Shown here: positions 1 to 11,242 of the stretch, piece by piece
Position numbering within the stretch: position 1 is the stretch's first letter
Layout of the letters: each line of letters begins with the position of its first letter
Assembly: GCA_019022655.1 (NCBI GenBank)
Contig: JAFJYI010000026.1
Span: 3,224,001 to 3,288,000, forward strand
DNA from: Acacia acuminata
Lineage: Eukaryota > Streptophyta > Magnoliopsida > Fabales > Fabaceae
Reading direction: 5' to 3'
Length of the DNA: 64,000 nucleotides
Notes under the pieces: model-generated
What the model was told of the DNA's origin: nothing
What the model saw: only the letters and a program-made list of their open reading frames with translations
Databases searched by the model: none
Translations under genes and position numbers: made by a program

Positions 1-2
1 GT

Positions 3-668
3 GATATTTCATCTGATGAAGATGATGAGGATGAGGAAGAAAAAGCAAATATATGCTTAGTTGCTGAAGAAGAAGAGCAACATACTAACTTTGATGAGGT
101 ATATGATTGCAAACCACCTTATGATGAGTTATTTGCTGAGTATATGGCTGTGCAATCCGAATTTGAAAAACTTGCTGAAAAATATTTCAAGTTGAAAAAC
201 AGGAACATTACTCTTGAATTTCAAGTTGAAAAATTTTCTTCCTCTGAACATCTTATTTGTAAAGATTGTCCTGATCTGAAGAAAAAGAATTTACATCTTA
301 CAAAGGCACTTGAGAAATTCACTAGAGGAAGTGAAATGCTCAATGTCATTTTGAAACAACAAAGATTTATAAATGACAGATCAGGAATTGGTTACAAACC
401 TAACTTTGATAAAAAGAAAGGAAGAAAGAAGTCTGGTGAAAAATCCTATATGAACTATTTTACAATATTAGTCCATTCTTCAAATCCTTTTGCACACTGT
501 AATTATTGCAATAGAAAGGGTCATACTACTTCTTCTTGCTTTCATAAGAAGGAAAGAAAGAGTAAACCCATAGGAAATTATCAATGGGTGCCAAAGGGAT
601 CTTACAAGATTCCTAAGACACAAACTAACCCCAAAGGACCTAAGAAAAGATGGGTACCTAAGCCTTGA
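3..668 (+). CDS. gag: Retrotransposon gag (nucleocapsid) C-terminal part
   Basis: The frame is open from the window start to a TGA at 666-668, so only the C-terminal part of gag is present. It begins with an acidic Asp/Glu-rich stretch, continues as a Lys/Glu-rich helical segment, and holds one CCHC zinc knuckle at 498-539 (C-x2-C-x4-H-x4-C, starting CNYCNRKGH). It ends in a basic tail rich in Lys, Pro and Gly. The family protein coats element RNA in virus-like particles. Pol follows in another frame and overlaps the stop by four bases, so pol expression would need a frameshift or recoding. It is the only part of the internal region here with no visible lesion. Confidence 0.85.
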   Translation, partial: DISSDEDDEDEEEKANICLVAEEEEQHTNFDEVYDCKPPYDELFAEYMAVQSEFEKLAEKYFKLKNRNITLEFQVEKFSSSEHLICKDCPDLKKKNLHLTKALEKFTRGSEMLNVILKQQRFINDRSGIGYKPNFDKKKGRKKSGEKSYMNYFTILVHSSNPFAHCNYCNRKGHTTSSCFHKKERKSKPIGNYQWVPKGSYKIPKTQTNPKGPKKRWVPKP

Positions 669-3600
669 TTTGTTGTGTCTTGCAGGTTTGTCTAAGAGCA
701 TCAAAATCCAACAAATGGTACATTGACAGTGGATACTCTAGGCACATGACGGGGGACCAATCCAAATTCGCCTCAATCAAGCCCAAGGATGGTGGCAAGG
801 TGACCTTTGGTGGAGATCAATCTGGAAAGATTGCTGGAATTGGTGAAATTGGCAACAATGAAGGACCACTAATCAAAGATGTCTACCTAGTCGAAGGACT
901 TTGCCACAATCTCCTCAGTGTAAGTCAAAGCACTGATAAAGGTAACTTAGTTATCTTTGATTCTGAGGAGTGCTTGATTGTGAGTAAGCATATTCTCCCT
1001 TTAGAAAACATAAAATCAAAAGCTTTATTTAGAGCCCCCAGAGATGGCAACTGTTATACACTTAACCTCTCTAGTAATGGTTCGGTTTCTAAAAAATGTT
1101 TTGTAAGTAATTTGGATGAAAGTCGGCTATGGCACAAGCGATTAGCTCATGTCAATATGATTCAACTTGACAGATTACTGAAAAAGGATTTGGTGATTGG
1201 TGTTCCTAAACTTCATTTTAAAAATGACATTTTTTGTGATGCTTGTCAAAAAGGGAAACAAACCAAATCGTCTTTCAAATCTAAAAACGAGATTTCAACT
1301 AATAGACCTCTTCAATTGCTTCATATGAATCTAGTTGGACTAGCTAGAGTGAAAAGCCTTGGAGGCAATCTTTATACTTTGGTCATAGTTGATGATTTCT
1401 CAAGATCTGCATGGACTATATTTTTATCCTCTAAAGATGAAACATTTGATCAGTTTGTTGTTTTTGCCAAGAAGGTCCAAAACGAGAAAGGCTTCTCTAT
1501 TTCAGGAATCAGAACTGATCATGGAGGAGAATTCGAAAATAATGCATTTGCTGAGTTTTGTGACAAAGATGGGGATAGACCACAACTTCTCAGCCTCAAG
1601 GACTCCTCAACAAAATGGTGTTGTGGAAAGAAAGAATCGAGTCCTCACCGAGATGGCAAGAGCTATGCTGAATGAGAACAACACTTCTCAAGTGTTCGGG
1701 CTGATGCAATGAGCACCGCTTGCTACATCTTAAATCGGGCATACCTCCGGAAGAAGTTGGACAAAACTCCCTATGAGGTGTACAAAGGAAGAAAACCAAA
1801 TCTAGCCCCTCTGCATGTGTTTGGATGTAAGTGTTTCATCCATAACAATGGTAAGGATAACTTGGGAAAGTTTGATCCCAAAGCAGATGAAGGTATATTC
1901 TTGGGTTATTCAAATAGAAGTAAAGCTTATAGAGTCTTTAACACTCGTACTCGTATTGTTGAAGAGTCTATGCATGTTGTTTTATGTGAATCCAAGTCTG
2001 ATAAATCTATGGATGATGATGAAGAAAATGTTTTCAAAAATCAATTCTTTTCGAAAACTACTCCGCTTCTATTGAAAATCTGAAAATGTTTTTGAGGCCG
2101 ATCCTCAAAACAATATTGAAAATCCTGATCAGACTCAACCTAGAGCTTAGAAATTTATTAGAAATCATCCTTTAGACCAAGTTATAGGTGATGTTAATCA
2201 AGGAGTAAGAACCAGAAATAGCACTTTAAATGAAGTAACTTTTACAGCTTTTATATCACATATTGAACCCTCTAAGATTGATGAAGCCCTTTCAGACAAT
2301 GATTGGGTGATAGCAATGCAAGAGAAGTTACATCAATTTGATAGAAATCAAGTTTGGGACTTGGTACCTAGGCCTAAGGACCATCCGGTCATTGGTACTA
2401 AATGGGTATTCAAAAACAAACGAGATGAGTCAACAATCATTGTCCGTAACAAGGCAAGATTGGTTGCCAAAGGCTATAATCAAGAAGAAGGAATTGATTA
2501 CGAAGAAACTTATGCTCCAGTGGCAAGATTGCCATAAGAGTTCTTCTTGCCTTTGCTTGTATGAAAACCTTTAAACTCTATCAAATGGATGTGAAAAGTG
2601 CTTTTCTGAATCGTTTTATTCAAGAGGAAGTTTATGTAGAACAACCTCCTGGTTTTGAAAATGTCCATCATCCAGATCATGTGTATCATCTCAAGAAGGC
2701 CCTATATGGTCTTAAACAAGCTCCTAGAGCTTGGTATGAGCGATTAAGCAAATTCCTTCTTGATCAAGGTTTTATTAGAGGAAAAGCGAGATACAACTCT
2801 CTTCATAAAGAGTAATAAGCTTAATGAAATCTTAATTGTCCAAATATACATTGATGATATTATATTTGGTGCTTCTAATGATGCTTTGTGTGAAGAATTT
2901 GCCAAGAATATGCGGGGAGAATTTGAGATGTCCATGATGGGAGAGCTCAACTATTTCCTTGGTATGCAAGTCAAGCAAAAGAAGGATGAAATCTTCATAT
3001 CTCAGACCAAGTATCTCAATGACCTGCTGAAGAAGTTTGGGATGGATCATTGCAATGGAGCTGATACTCCTATGAGTTCAACTGCTTCATTAGATGCTGA
3101 TGAAGAGGAAAAGGACTTCAACATCACAAGATATAGAGGAATGATTGGATCATTACTCTATCTCGATCGCAAGTCGTCCCGGACATCCAATTCGGTGTTG
3201 GAATGTGTGCAAGATTTCAATCTGCTCCTAAGGAGTCACATCTTGAGCAAGTAAAGAGAATATTCAGATATCTTGCCGATACAAAGACACTTGGATTGTG
3301 GTTTCCTAAAGGTCAACCTGAACATTTGGTAGCATATTCAGATTCAGACTATGCTGGGTACAAGACTGATAGGAAGAGCACAGGTGGCCAATGTGAATTC
3401 CTTGGTGGCTCACTTGTGTCATGGTTTAGCAAGAAACAGACAAGTGTGGCTGTGTCCTCCACTGAAGCTGAATATGTAGCCGCCTCAAGTTGCTGTGCTC
3501 AAGTCTTATGGCTCAAGCAGCAACTATCAGACTTGGGAATCAACTTAAAGGAGATCCCAATATTGTGTGACAACACAAGCACAATAAGCCTGGCCAAGAA

Positions 3601-3799
3601 TCCAGTTTAACATACTCGGACCAAGCATATTGATGTGAGGCATCATTTCATAAGGGATCATGTTCAGAAGAGAGATGTCAAAGTCATGTTCATCCCAACT
3701 CATCTTCAACTTGCTGACATCTTCACCAAACCATTGGCCAAAGAACAATTTAATTTTATAAGGAGAGAATTGGGAATGGTAAATCCCAATGAGTTGTAA
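665..3799 (+). pseudogene. pol: Decayed copia pol polyprotein (PR-IN-RT-RNase H)
   Basis: Domains in order: aspartic protease (DSG at 725-733; the Cys usual after it is Tyr); GAG-pre-integrase zinc region (LWHKRLAHVN, later CDACQKGK); integrase core with first Asp in IVDDFSR (about 1385-1405) and second in RTDHGGEF (about 1510); reverse transcriptase with MDVKSAFLN, LKKALYGLKQAPRAWY and the catalytic YIDD at 2847-2858; RNase H with SDSDYAGYKTDRKSTGG and SSTEAEYVAAS. The last domain ends at 3799. Reading-frame changes lie near 1580, 1700, 2530, 2770 and 3180. In-frame stops are near 2149 and at 3608-3610. Each fragment stays close to the family, so decay is fairly recent. No active polymerase can come from this copy. 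Confidence 0.9.
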
Positions 3800-3928
3800 G
3801 TATTTCTCACTATCTCAATGTTAGTTCTGGTTTTGATGAATGTTAAAAACTAATTTAAGCATCGGAGTATGTAGTTATGTCTTTTGCAGGATGTTTAAAA
3901 TTTTAGTAATTGCTGACGAAAGGAGAAT

Positions 3929-4211
3929 ACTCGAGTATTGGAGGAAATACTCGAGCATGGCGAAGTCAGAGAGCAACATCGAATTTTGGAGAAGATAAAT
4001 ACTCGAGTAAATAAGTAGAATACTCAAGTACCCACCAGGTAGAGGACAAACAAGTGTCGAAGAAGCTGAATACTCGAGTATGTAAGTTCAATACTCGAGT
4101 ATTGGTCATGGAAATTCAAAGGTTCACCTTACACTTTTGAAGTCCAGGTTAGTATTTGTTCTTCAATATGGGAGTTCAATACTCGAGTATAGGCTTCAAT
4201 ACTCTAGTATG
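3929..4211 (+). repeat. Array of paired CTCGAG-core palindromes between pol and third ORF
   Basis: Four pairs of a motif close to ACTCGAGTAT start at 3929/3949, 4001/4022, 4072/4093 and 4181/4201. Spacing within pairs is 20-21 bp. The first three pairs are 72 and 71 bp apart; the fourth is 109 bp further. The same motif and spacing fill the 3' LTR at 6841-7736. The array sits immediately upstream of a TATA box and the third ORF. Confidence 0.85.
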
Positions 4212-4219
4212 GGTGCGCT

Positions 4220-4230
4220 TATATATATAG
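4220..4230 (+). promoter_or_regulatory. Putative internal TATA box of the third ORF
   Basis: TATATATATAG lies nine bases after the palindrome array and 116 bp before the ATG at 4346. The sequence between is CT-rich with no ATG in a good context, like a plant 5' leader. This suggests that the third ORF has its own promoter. Inferred from sequence only. Confidence 0.5.
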
Positions 4231-4345
4231 TTACTATTCATGTTCTTCAATACTCGCTCCAAAACTCAAGTTTGCCCTAGACGCTCTCTCTTCTTCTCTC
4301 AGATTCTCTCAATTTTCGTCCAAATCCCTCACTCTAATCCCTCCA

Positions 4346-6380
4346 ATGGCCTCGAAATCACAATCCCAAGCCGTCTCTACCTCTGATTCCAGCGAAGAAG
4401 GGACAAAATCATGGTCTCCACCTCCTCCTCCTCCTCGTCAACCACAGGCTCCACCTCCATCTTCTTCTGAACGACCAATAAGGGTTAAAACGCGCTTAAC
4501 TCGCCTTCGCTATGGCATTGACAAATCGATTAAAGGAGTAATAGGCGAAATTTCTGATGAGCAGTCTCCCTCAAAGAAGAAAAAGGAATCCAAAACCCAA
4601 AGCAAGGGTGTTTCTTTCAAGGAACCTGCTGCTCAGAAGAAGAAGGTGTCGAAGAACCCGCCAAGTCGCCTTCTAAGAAGAGAAATGAACCGAACCCAAG
4701 AAAAGGGGAAGGCAAAGGATCTTGAAATTTCCAAACCAACAAAAGCAAGAACAAAGAGGGCATCGTACCCCAGCCGGCAAATCCTCACGAGGACAAGAAC
4801 AAGAAAAGGAGGTCCCTCCTGTTATGGAAAAAGCAATCTTAGATATTTACAGTCATCTTTCAGCTCCAAGCGATTTTACCATAGATTCTATACCTCTCAC
4901 TCCGGAACAAAGTACCAAGTTCAAAGACTCTTATACGAATAAAGAATTCGTGCCGTTGTAGCGTGAACTTGGTCACTCTTCAACAAGAATGTAATGTCAA
5001 TCTTTCTCCTTGGCTTGCACCTTATGATTCTTTCACATCCATTTCATCCCCCTATAATCCCAACCTAGTGAAATTATTTTACTTCAATATGTAATCTGAT
5101 AATATTCTCAATTCTGATGGAGAGTTAGTTGAGGAAAGAGTGACTACAAGTGTCAAAGGTGTCAAATTCACCTTATCTGCTTCAATTCTCAATGATATTC
5201 TGAAAATTGCCAATCCTCCTCCTGCTTCCACTCCTACCTATAGCAACCAAGAGATATTCACCACCCTTAGACCCAATCAAGTGTTTCCTGAAAACCAAAG
5301 ACATACACTTTCCTTCAAACTAGGGTCTATGTCACCTATTAATAGGGTCCTCTGGTATATCTACTCCAGGAACTTTGTTCAAAAAGGAGGCAGTTTTACA
5401 CATTTTTCCCAAAGAGATTACCGCTTTTTCACTGCTTTCGTGAAACAGCATCCTTTGAACCTTGGTCAATGGATTTTCAAGGAGATGATACGATTTAAAT
5501 TTTCATCCAGACGGTCTTCCCACATACCATTCCCTTCACTCGTATCTGTCATTCTCTTTTATCACAAAATTTGGTATGTTGGCCCTCCTGATAGTATGAA
5601 GTATCCACCCGTCTTTGGCAAGACTCAACTCAATTTCATGAAGATTACTTTTGGGGCAGAAGGCTCTGGTCAATCTCGGCCACCTTCGAGGTCTCGGGCA
5701 AGAGCTTCTCGTCACAAGCTCGGAAGCTCGGGTCTACTCCACCCCGTCAGTCATCCTTGTCGTCTGATCTGGACTCGCGAATTAAGGGAATTGTGGATGC
5801 TGCCATTGCCTCTTTGTCCATTAGATTGGAATTTGAAATTGGGAGGTTGCTTGCTGAGGTGAGAAGTGGTAATCATGAGATGATAGATGCACAAGAAGCA
5901 ATGAAGGTCCAGATAGATAAGCTCAATGATCAATCTGAAAAGACACAAGATGAGATTTCTAATCAGCTCATTGATCTAGATGCCAGACTGTCCACTACCT
6001 TGGTCACTTCCATCGAGGTGCGTGACAAGGTTGAAAAGATTATCAAGCATCTTGGCATTGGCTCCTCTTCCCCTTTTGGGGTCACTAGTGGTCCAGGTTC
6101 ATCTCAACCAAAACCTGACCCTAAGCCCTCTTCTTCCTCACCCTCATTCACCTTCACTAGCCCTCGGCTTCCTACTTCATCCCCTGAGCTATCCACTCCC
6201 ATTTTCTCCTACCCCATGCCTGCCCCTACTCCATCCACTGAGTTTCTTCATCTCACTCCATCTACTGAAGTTCTCCCTCAATCATCTCCTCCTACGCCTC
6301 TCCTTGATCCTCTCTCTGCCCCCACCATCTTAGCTCCATCCACCTTTGAAGATGACAAAGGGGGAGAGACCTTAAAGTAG
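4346..6380 (+). pseudogene. Third (post-pol, env-position) ORF of the Sirevirus-type element, frameshifted
   Basis: It starts at ATG 4346 (context CCAATGGCC), after the TATA box at 4220. The N-terminal 200 residues are Ser/Pro/Lys-rich, with a poly-Pro run and basic clusters. A globular middle part (5140-5640) resembles the domain often labelled putative plant transposon protein. A predicted coiled coil follows (about 5860-6050, starting RLLAEVRSG), then a Ser/Pro/Thr-rich tail ending in DDKGGETLK and TAG at 6378-6380. Frames change near 4800, 5130 and 5750, and there is a stop at 4959-4961. Sirevirus-type elements carry an ORF here, called env-like in some, but I see no signal peptide and no clear membrane segment. 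Its function is unknown. Confidence 0.65.
6357..6369 (+). other. Upstream polypurine tract
   Basis: AAAGGGGGAGAGA overlaps the last codons of the third ORF, about 380 bp before the LTR. Sirevirus-type elements often carry more than one purine tract of this form; the one at 6733-6745 borders the LTR. Confidence 0.55.
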
Positions 6381-6732
6381 AATTTGAGAGAGTTTGAAGA
6401 ACTTAGAATAGCGCTTATGTTTAACTCTTATGTATTGGCTATTTTGTACCTTTGCATTTTCGAGCTCACTTGCTGATATAAACTCTATGTTATGAAATGC
6501 ATTAAGTGCTTATCTACCTTCTGTTGCTCATCTCTGATATATGAAAGATAATTAATATTTGGAAGTCGTTTGAATGATATTTTGTGCACAATTGTATTAC
6601 ACAACAAGTAAGTTTTCAAAATACCAATTGTCAAAATTTTGAAATTCAAATGAACTCAACTTGAAAAATTTCATTTGAAAATGCAAACTCTCTCAAAACT
6701 TGGAAATTTGGTTTACAAGTGTTGTCATCATC

Positions 6733-6745
6733 AAAAAGGGGAGAA
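6733..6745 (+). other. Polypurine tract bordering the 3' LTR
   Basis: AAAAAGGGGAGAA runs directly into the LTR start TGTTAGTTCTC. This is the expected primer site for plus-strand DNA synthesis and fixes the LTR border at 6746. Confidence 0.85.
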
Positions 6746-6840
6746 TGTTAGTTCTCTATGTGTTTTGATGATAATTAACAATTGTAAACACACATTGAAT
6801 TTTGTCTTTGGTAAGTTGAAAAACTTATTGTCAAAGCCAA

Positions 6841-7736
6841 ACTCGAGTATTGGTCTCAATACTCGAGTATTGACTTGACAGAGAGAGTTGCTCAAAAACC
6901 ATTACACAAAGCAATACTCAAGTATTGGACACAACACTCGAGTATTGGATTTACGAGAGCACTCCAAGTTTTTCACCCGAGCCAAACTCGAGTATTGATA
7001 TGAATACTTGAGTATGGAACACACAGAAACAATTTCAACATTGACTTAAGTTATCAATACTCAAGTATTCAATTGAATACTCGAGTATTGGTCATACAAA
7101 GAGTCATCAAATTTCTCATCTTATGAAAACTTGAGTATTGGTTTTGCCTACTCGAGTATTGGATTTCCACAAAGTTTTATACTTAACACTTGTTTATGAA
7201 TACTCAAGTATCCATTTGAAAACTCAAGTATTGACTTGACATCAATCTATCAAAGTTTTCAAACTCATTGAATACTCGAGTATTGGTATAGACACTCAGT
7301 ATTGGACGATGAGAAAGACTACAAGTTTTATGCATCTATTGAATACTCAAGTATTCATTTCAACACTCAAGTATTGACTTGGGAAAGACTTCACAAAGTT
7401 TTTCAAAATGAATGCATACTCGAGTATTGATTGGAAACTCGAGTATTGGGCATACAGAGAGCTTTGCTCTTTATCAATGATTTGAACACTCAAGTATTGA
7501 AATCAATACTCAAGTATTAAGGTTTTGAACTTAAACTTATTTTCATATCAAAAGTTCAAAACTCAAGTATGGATTTGTATACTCGAGTATTTACCTTATT
7601 TCAACGTTAAGGTCCAAAAGTCAAGTCTCGATGATTCCTCTCTGGAAGAAGAATACTCGAGTATCAAAATGGATACTCAGGTATTGACTTAAGTGCACAG
7701 TGACAAACTCGAGTATTGATGAACATACTCGAGTAT
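6841..7736 (+). repeat. Thirteen paired CTCGAG-core palindromes, about 72-bp period
   Basis: Twenty-six copies of a 10-bp motif near ACTCGAGTAT were read. Pair starts are 6841/6861, 6916/6936, 6986/7006, 7059/7079, 7129/7150, 7202/7222, 7274/7294, 7345/7365, 7418/7437, 7488/7508, 7561/7581, 7655/7675 and 7707/7727. Spacing within pairs is 19-21 bp. Spacing between pairs is 70-75 bp, except the last two (94 and 52), which sum to two periods. Common variants are ACTCAAGTAT and ACTTGAGTAT. The sequence between motifs is poorly conserved. Confidence 0.95.
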
Positions 7737-8174
7737 TGAACACTATGTTTGAAAATCAAATCTGACGAATTTGTGAAACCTTCTTGTTTGATCTTAATAC
7801 TTCCTATGATTAATCTCTAATGTTTCTAGATATGTTTAACCACTTTATTGGTGAGTTTCAGACAGATTAGAGAATGTACATTGAAGGTTTAAAGCAAAAG
7901 AAAAAGTGATGTCAGCACATTAAATGCAAACCCAGAAAGTTGCATACTTTTGGGTAATCCATCTGCACACGCCTACAAAGAATTAAAGAATGATTTCTAC
8001 ATCCAGCAGCTGCTATTCCAACGGACAAATTCGCAGAGAGTCAACTCTGAACATCTGCCCAGCTGGATTAAGTGAAGTTTAGAGGGAGAAGTAGACCTAA
8101 ACTGAACCAGAACCTTGTCTAATGAAGGCAACGGTTATAATCAAGATTACAACGGTCATTTAATGCACTCTTAG

Positions 8175-8183
8175 TATAAATAG
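8175..8183 (+). promoter_or_regulatory. LTR TATA box
   Basis: TATAAATAG in the last third of the LTR, after the palindrome array. Transcription would start around 8205-8215, giving a 3' LTR transcript that reads toward 8664. The position agrees with a U3-R junction. Confidence 0.7.
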
Positions 8184-8663
8184 AGTTGCATTCAATTCTT
8201 CTAAACCAGCACAACTGCTGAAAACGAATTGCATTCAAGTCTTACACTTATTCTTTCAGTTTTCATCTATATTGTATCTTTTGATACACAAGCTTCAGTG
8301 TTTATCATTATCTACTCTTAGAGTGAGTTTCTACTTGTAAATCATTTATCGTAAAGTATCACAAGTATGGGGACTTGGTGATTGGGTTCATTGATTACAA
8401 CTTGTAAGGGGGAGTAAGTTCTAGTGAGAGAATTACTCTTGAGTACGAGTGTGTAATCAATTGATATAGTGGAAATCCCGAGTGTGCGGGATTTGGACGT
8501 AGGTCAAGGAGTTAGACCGAACCAAGTATAAATCCTTGTGTCTAGTTGTTCTTCTCTACATTTTTCGTTCACCTCTGTTTTCTTTGTATGAAAAACAGAG
8601 CAAATCGAAAAAGTTTCAAAATCCCCAATTCACCCCCCTCTTGGTGATTTAGCTCCACCTTCA

Positions 8664-9238
8664 ACTGGCCATCATTGAATATGAATTCGAGAATTAGGAT
8701 TTACCTTGATGAAGAGAATTTTAATTAAGCTATGAGGTTTAGTAATATGGGATTAGATTACGATTTAATTTGCGATTAGGATAGACATATACCTAATGGC
8801 CCCATATAATTGTTGAGGAGTGTGTTTGAGTTTTATTGCTTCTTGGGTAATTATGTTAGACATAACAAATTATACTCAAGAGAGGATTGTAAGTGGACCG
8901 ACAGGCACTTATGGCTAATTATACTCGAGATTAACAAAATTGATATTAAGGCTAATTAAATTAGTGAAATCAAGGTTTATGAAACTCGTAGGGGATTAGT
9001 GACTCGGATTGCTCATTTGATTATTGTAATAGTTTGTTTATTTTAATTTCATTTTTATTTTCTTTCCCTTTAATTAAATTTAATTTGATTTGCTTAACTT
9101 AAACAAAAGTGTAAAATTAATGCTTAACTGAAGTTGTGGTACGAAGTCCTCGTGGGAACGATACTTTTCTTATCACTTTATTACTTCGTACGGCCCGTAT
9201 ACTTGTGGAGTTATAGGCTATAAAGTTTTGCTCTATCA
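8664..9238 (+). repeat. Gypsy (Athila/Tat-like) LTR remnant
   Basis: The stretch 8933-9238 is the near inverse of 63713-64000, including TCCTCGTGGGAACGATA, ACGGCCCGTATACTTG and the LTR end CTATCA at 9238. At the 63.7-kb copy this end is followed by a primer-binding site; here it is not, so this is a 3' LTR or solo LTR. The copia element at 1-8663 abuts it and probably split it. The LTR start is left of the window. Confidence 0.65.
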
Positions 9239-9599
9239 ATCTTGAATAAGGTTCTCTGAAGATTGGGAAGAGGAGGGGAAAAATTATACGTTTACACCCC
9301 TCTGGCTGTAGATTAGGCCCCATCTCACTGGAGCCATCATTGGCGAAGATTTTAGTCAATAGCATCTCATATGTACATAAATCCTCTTCTTATTGAGGCT
9401 ATGCACAACACAATGATACCCCCACAACGTCATCATGGCTCATATATTCCATATTTTTTGAAAAGGATCACTAGTTTAATTATCATCAGATAAAATATAC
9501 AGATGGATTGATATGCTACTTTATTGATGGATTGTTATTTCAAATAAATTTAGGTTGATAGTGTTAACAAACCTGGAATTCTATTGGAACTAGTGCAAA
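9239..9599. other. Unassigned spacer
   Basis: No gene, repeat pair or terminal motif was recognised. The minus-strand reading frame at 9117-9365 overlaps the LTR end and has no known motif. Confidence 0.4.
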
Positions 9600-11242
9600 T
9601 TCTAACAGACCTTGACTTCTATCACCAAGTCACGACTTGAACGCTCTCTTCCTTGCAAGGGAATCAGCAGCAAGTCTCTAGCTCTGGTAAGTATTTGCTT
9701 CTCTTCCCTACATTATCATTTTCTTTGATTTGTTATTTCTTCTAAACCAAACTCATGAAGCAATCTGTTTGTTTGGGGATTTTTTTATAAAAAAAAACAA
9801 GTTTTTGACTCTACATAGCTTTAGCAATCTGTTTGTTTAAGCAATTTTTTATTTCTCAGTTTCTTTGATTCTCAGCTTTAGTAATCTGTTTGTGTAAACG
9901 ATCTGTTATTTCTCAGTTTCTTTGATTCGAATGTATGAAATTTGTTGGAAGTCTCAACATTTGGTCATTTGTTGCTTTATCTTTTTCTTTCCTTCCCTCT
10001 TCCTTGTACTTTGTTTCTTCCACAACCGACAATCGTGTCTTTGGTGCCCTTAAGTTCGAGTGTTTCAATTTTTGCATTTTTTGTCTCCTCCTATTTCGTT
10101 TGCACCATTTTCCTTGTTTTGGTTTGCTTTCTTCCCTTTATCTATATGCCCCTATCTATTGATATACTTGTTAATTTTGACTGTAGTTGACTTCTTTCTT
10201 AATTATATGTATTTTTGTTTGCTTATTTTTCTTAGACTGGCTTGGCTGTTTTGTAATGTTCATTGTATGTCGCTTTAATTAAGAGTGGATTTGATTTAAG
10301 TAAAGCTCAATACTAATATTCAAAGAGTGGATATCTTGTGCTTAATACAACTCTCCATATTTGGCGAGATTTCTAATTGGAAGATCTTGTTGTCAAGATA
10401 GATTACGTTTCGTGAGCTTGTTTGAACTTTGAAACTTTGTAAAAAAAAAACAGACAAGTTGAGTAAAACTTATTTGTTGGTTCTACTGGTGCATTTTTTT
10501 AGTTTAGTAACCGGAGTTCTTATAGAAAAAAAAAAACAATCCCTGTTTTTCTTTGATTGTTCCAGATTTGTACTTCCTCTTGAGATCACTCAAGCCTCTT
10601 GATCCAGTAAATTACAAAATCTTACTATGAACTGATTAAACACTCATTGACTTGAATTTCTTGCTTAGAGAACTTACATTGTTAACAAGATTTCCTATTA
10701 CTGCTTGTAAATAAGTTTTGTGCTTGGTTCTTAATAGAACAAACATATGTTGATAATACAGATATAGACGAGAAGAGATTAAAGGAGAGCCACCTTTGTC
10801 TTTTTGACTACCTGCTGAGAAATCTTGGTCAAAGGTTTGAAGCAAACGGTTGCACTCCCAAATTAGGTCAGTTGCTTTTATTTTATTCACACACACATAT
10901 ATTGTCCTTATGTTTGTCTTATGGCTTCATGGTTTACCATTATTGATTTAAGTGTTTTTAATCCAGTCCTTGATTTTTTTTTTGTCTTTCCTTTATTATT
11001 AGCCATATGAACTACGTGAACTTGATTAAAAAAGTGAAGGCTTCATGGTTTACTATTACCATTACCATTGAAGTATATGTCAGTAGGAATAATTCCAATG
11101 TTCTCTTAGTTGATGAAATTGTTGGATTTAATAGTTGATATTGTTATGAATTGCTTTAGTTATAAGTTTTGTTGAATTATGCTGAAATTGCTTGTCAAAT
11201 ATGAACTTGACTGTTGTTGGAAATGTCTTAGGTGGTAATAAA

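Larger units (their letters stand above)
1..8663 (+). mobile_element. Sirevirus-lineage Ty1/copia retrotransposon, 5' end outside window
   Basis: The order seen is gag, protease, integrase, reverse transcriptase, RNase H, a third ORF, polypurine tracts, then a 3' LTR. Integrase before reverse transcriptase marks Ty1/copia. The extra ORF after pol, the large LTR (1918 bp) and two purine tracts of the form AAAGGGGGAG fit the Sirevirus lineage. Every domain after gag carries frameshifts or stops, so this copy is not autonomous. Its 5' LTR lies left of the window. The sequence right of the 3' LTR (8664-9238) is gypsy-type LTR, so the copia copy was probably inserted in it. The 5-bp target duplication cannot be checked because only one side is present. 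Confidence 0.9.
6746..8663 (+). repeat. Sirevirus-type 3' LTR (1918 bp)
   Basis: It begins TGTTAGTTCTC directly after the polypurine tract and ends in CCTTCA. The sequence shortly before the end, CCAATTCACCCCCCTCTTGG, is typical of this lineage. A U3 region holds the palindrome array (6841-7736) and a TATA box lies at 8175. The 5' end matches the reverse complement of the second LTR at 55097-56773, which starts TGTTAGTTTTC. Confidence 0.85.

Noticed and set aside
4346..6380. Host gene downstream of pol
   Set aside because: It lies between pol and the 3' LTR purine tract of the same element, so it belongs to the retrotransposon.
6841..7736. Regular short repeats resembling a CRISPR array
   Set aside because: The repeat is a 10-bp palindrome in pairs, inside a plant LTR, with imperfect copies and no cas genes.
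9935..10278. Overlapping hydrophobic open frames on the + strand
   Set aside because: T-rich composition gives Phe/Leu/Ser runs in all three frames; no start context, domain or gene structure. Probably intron.
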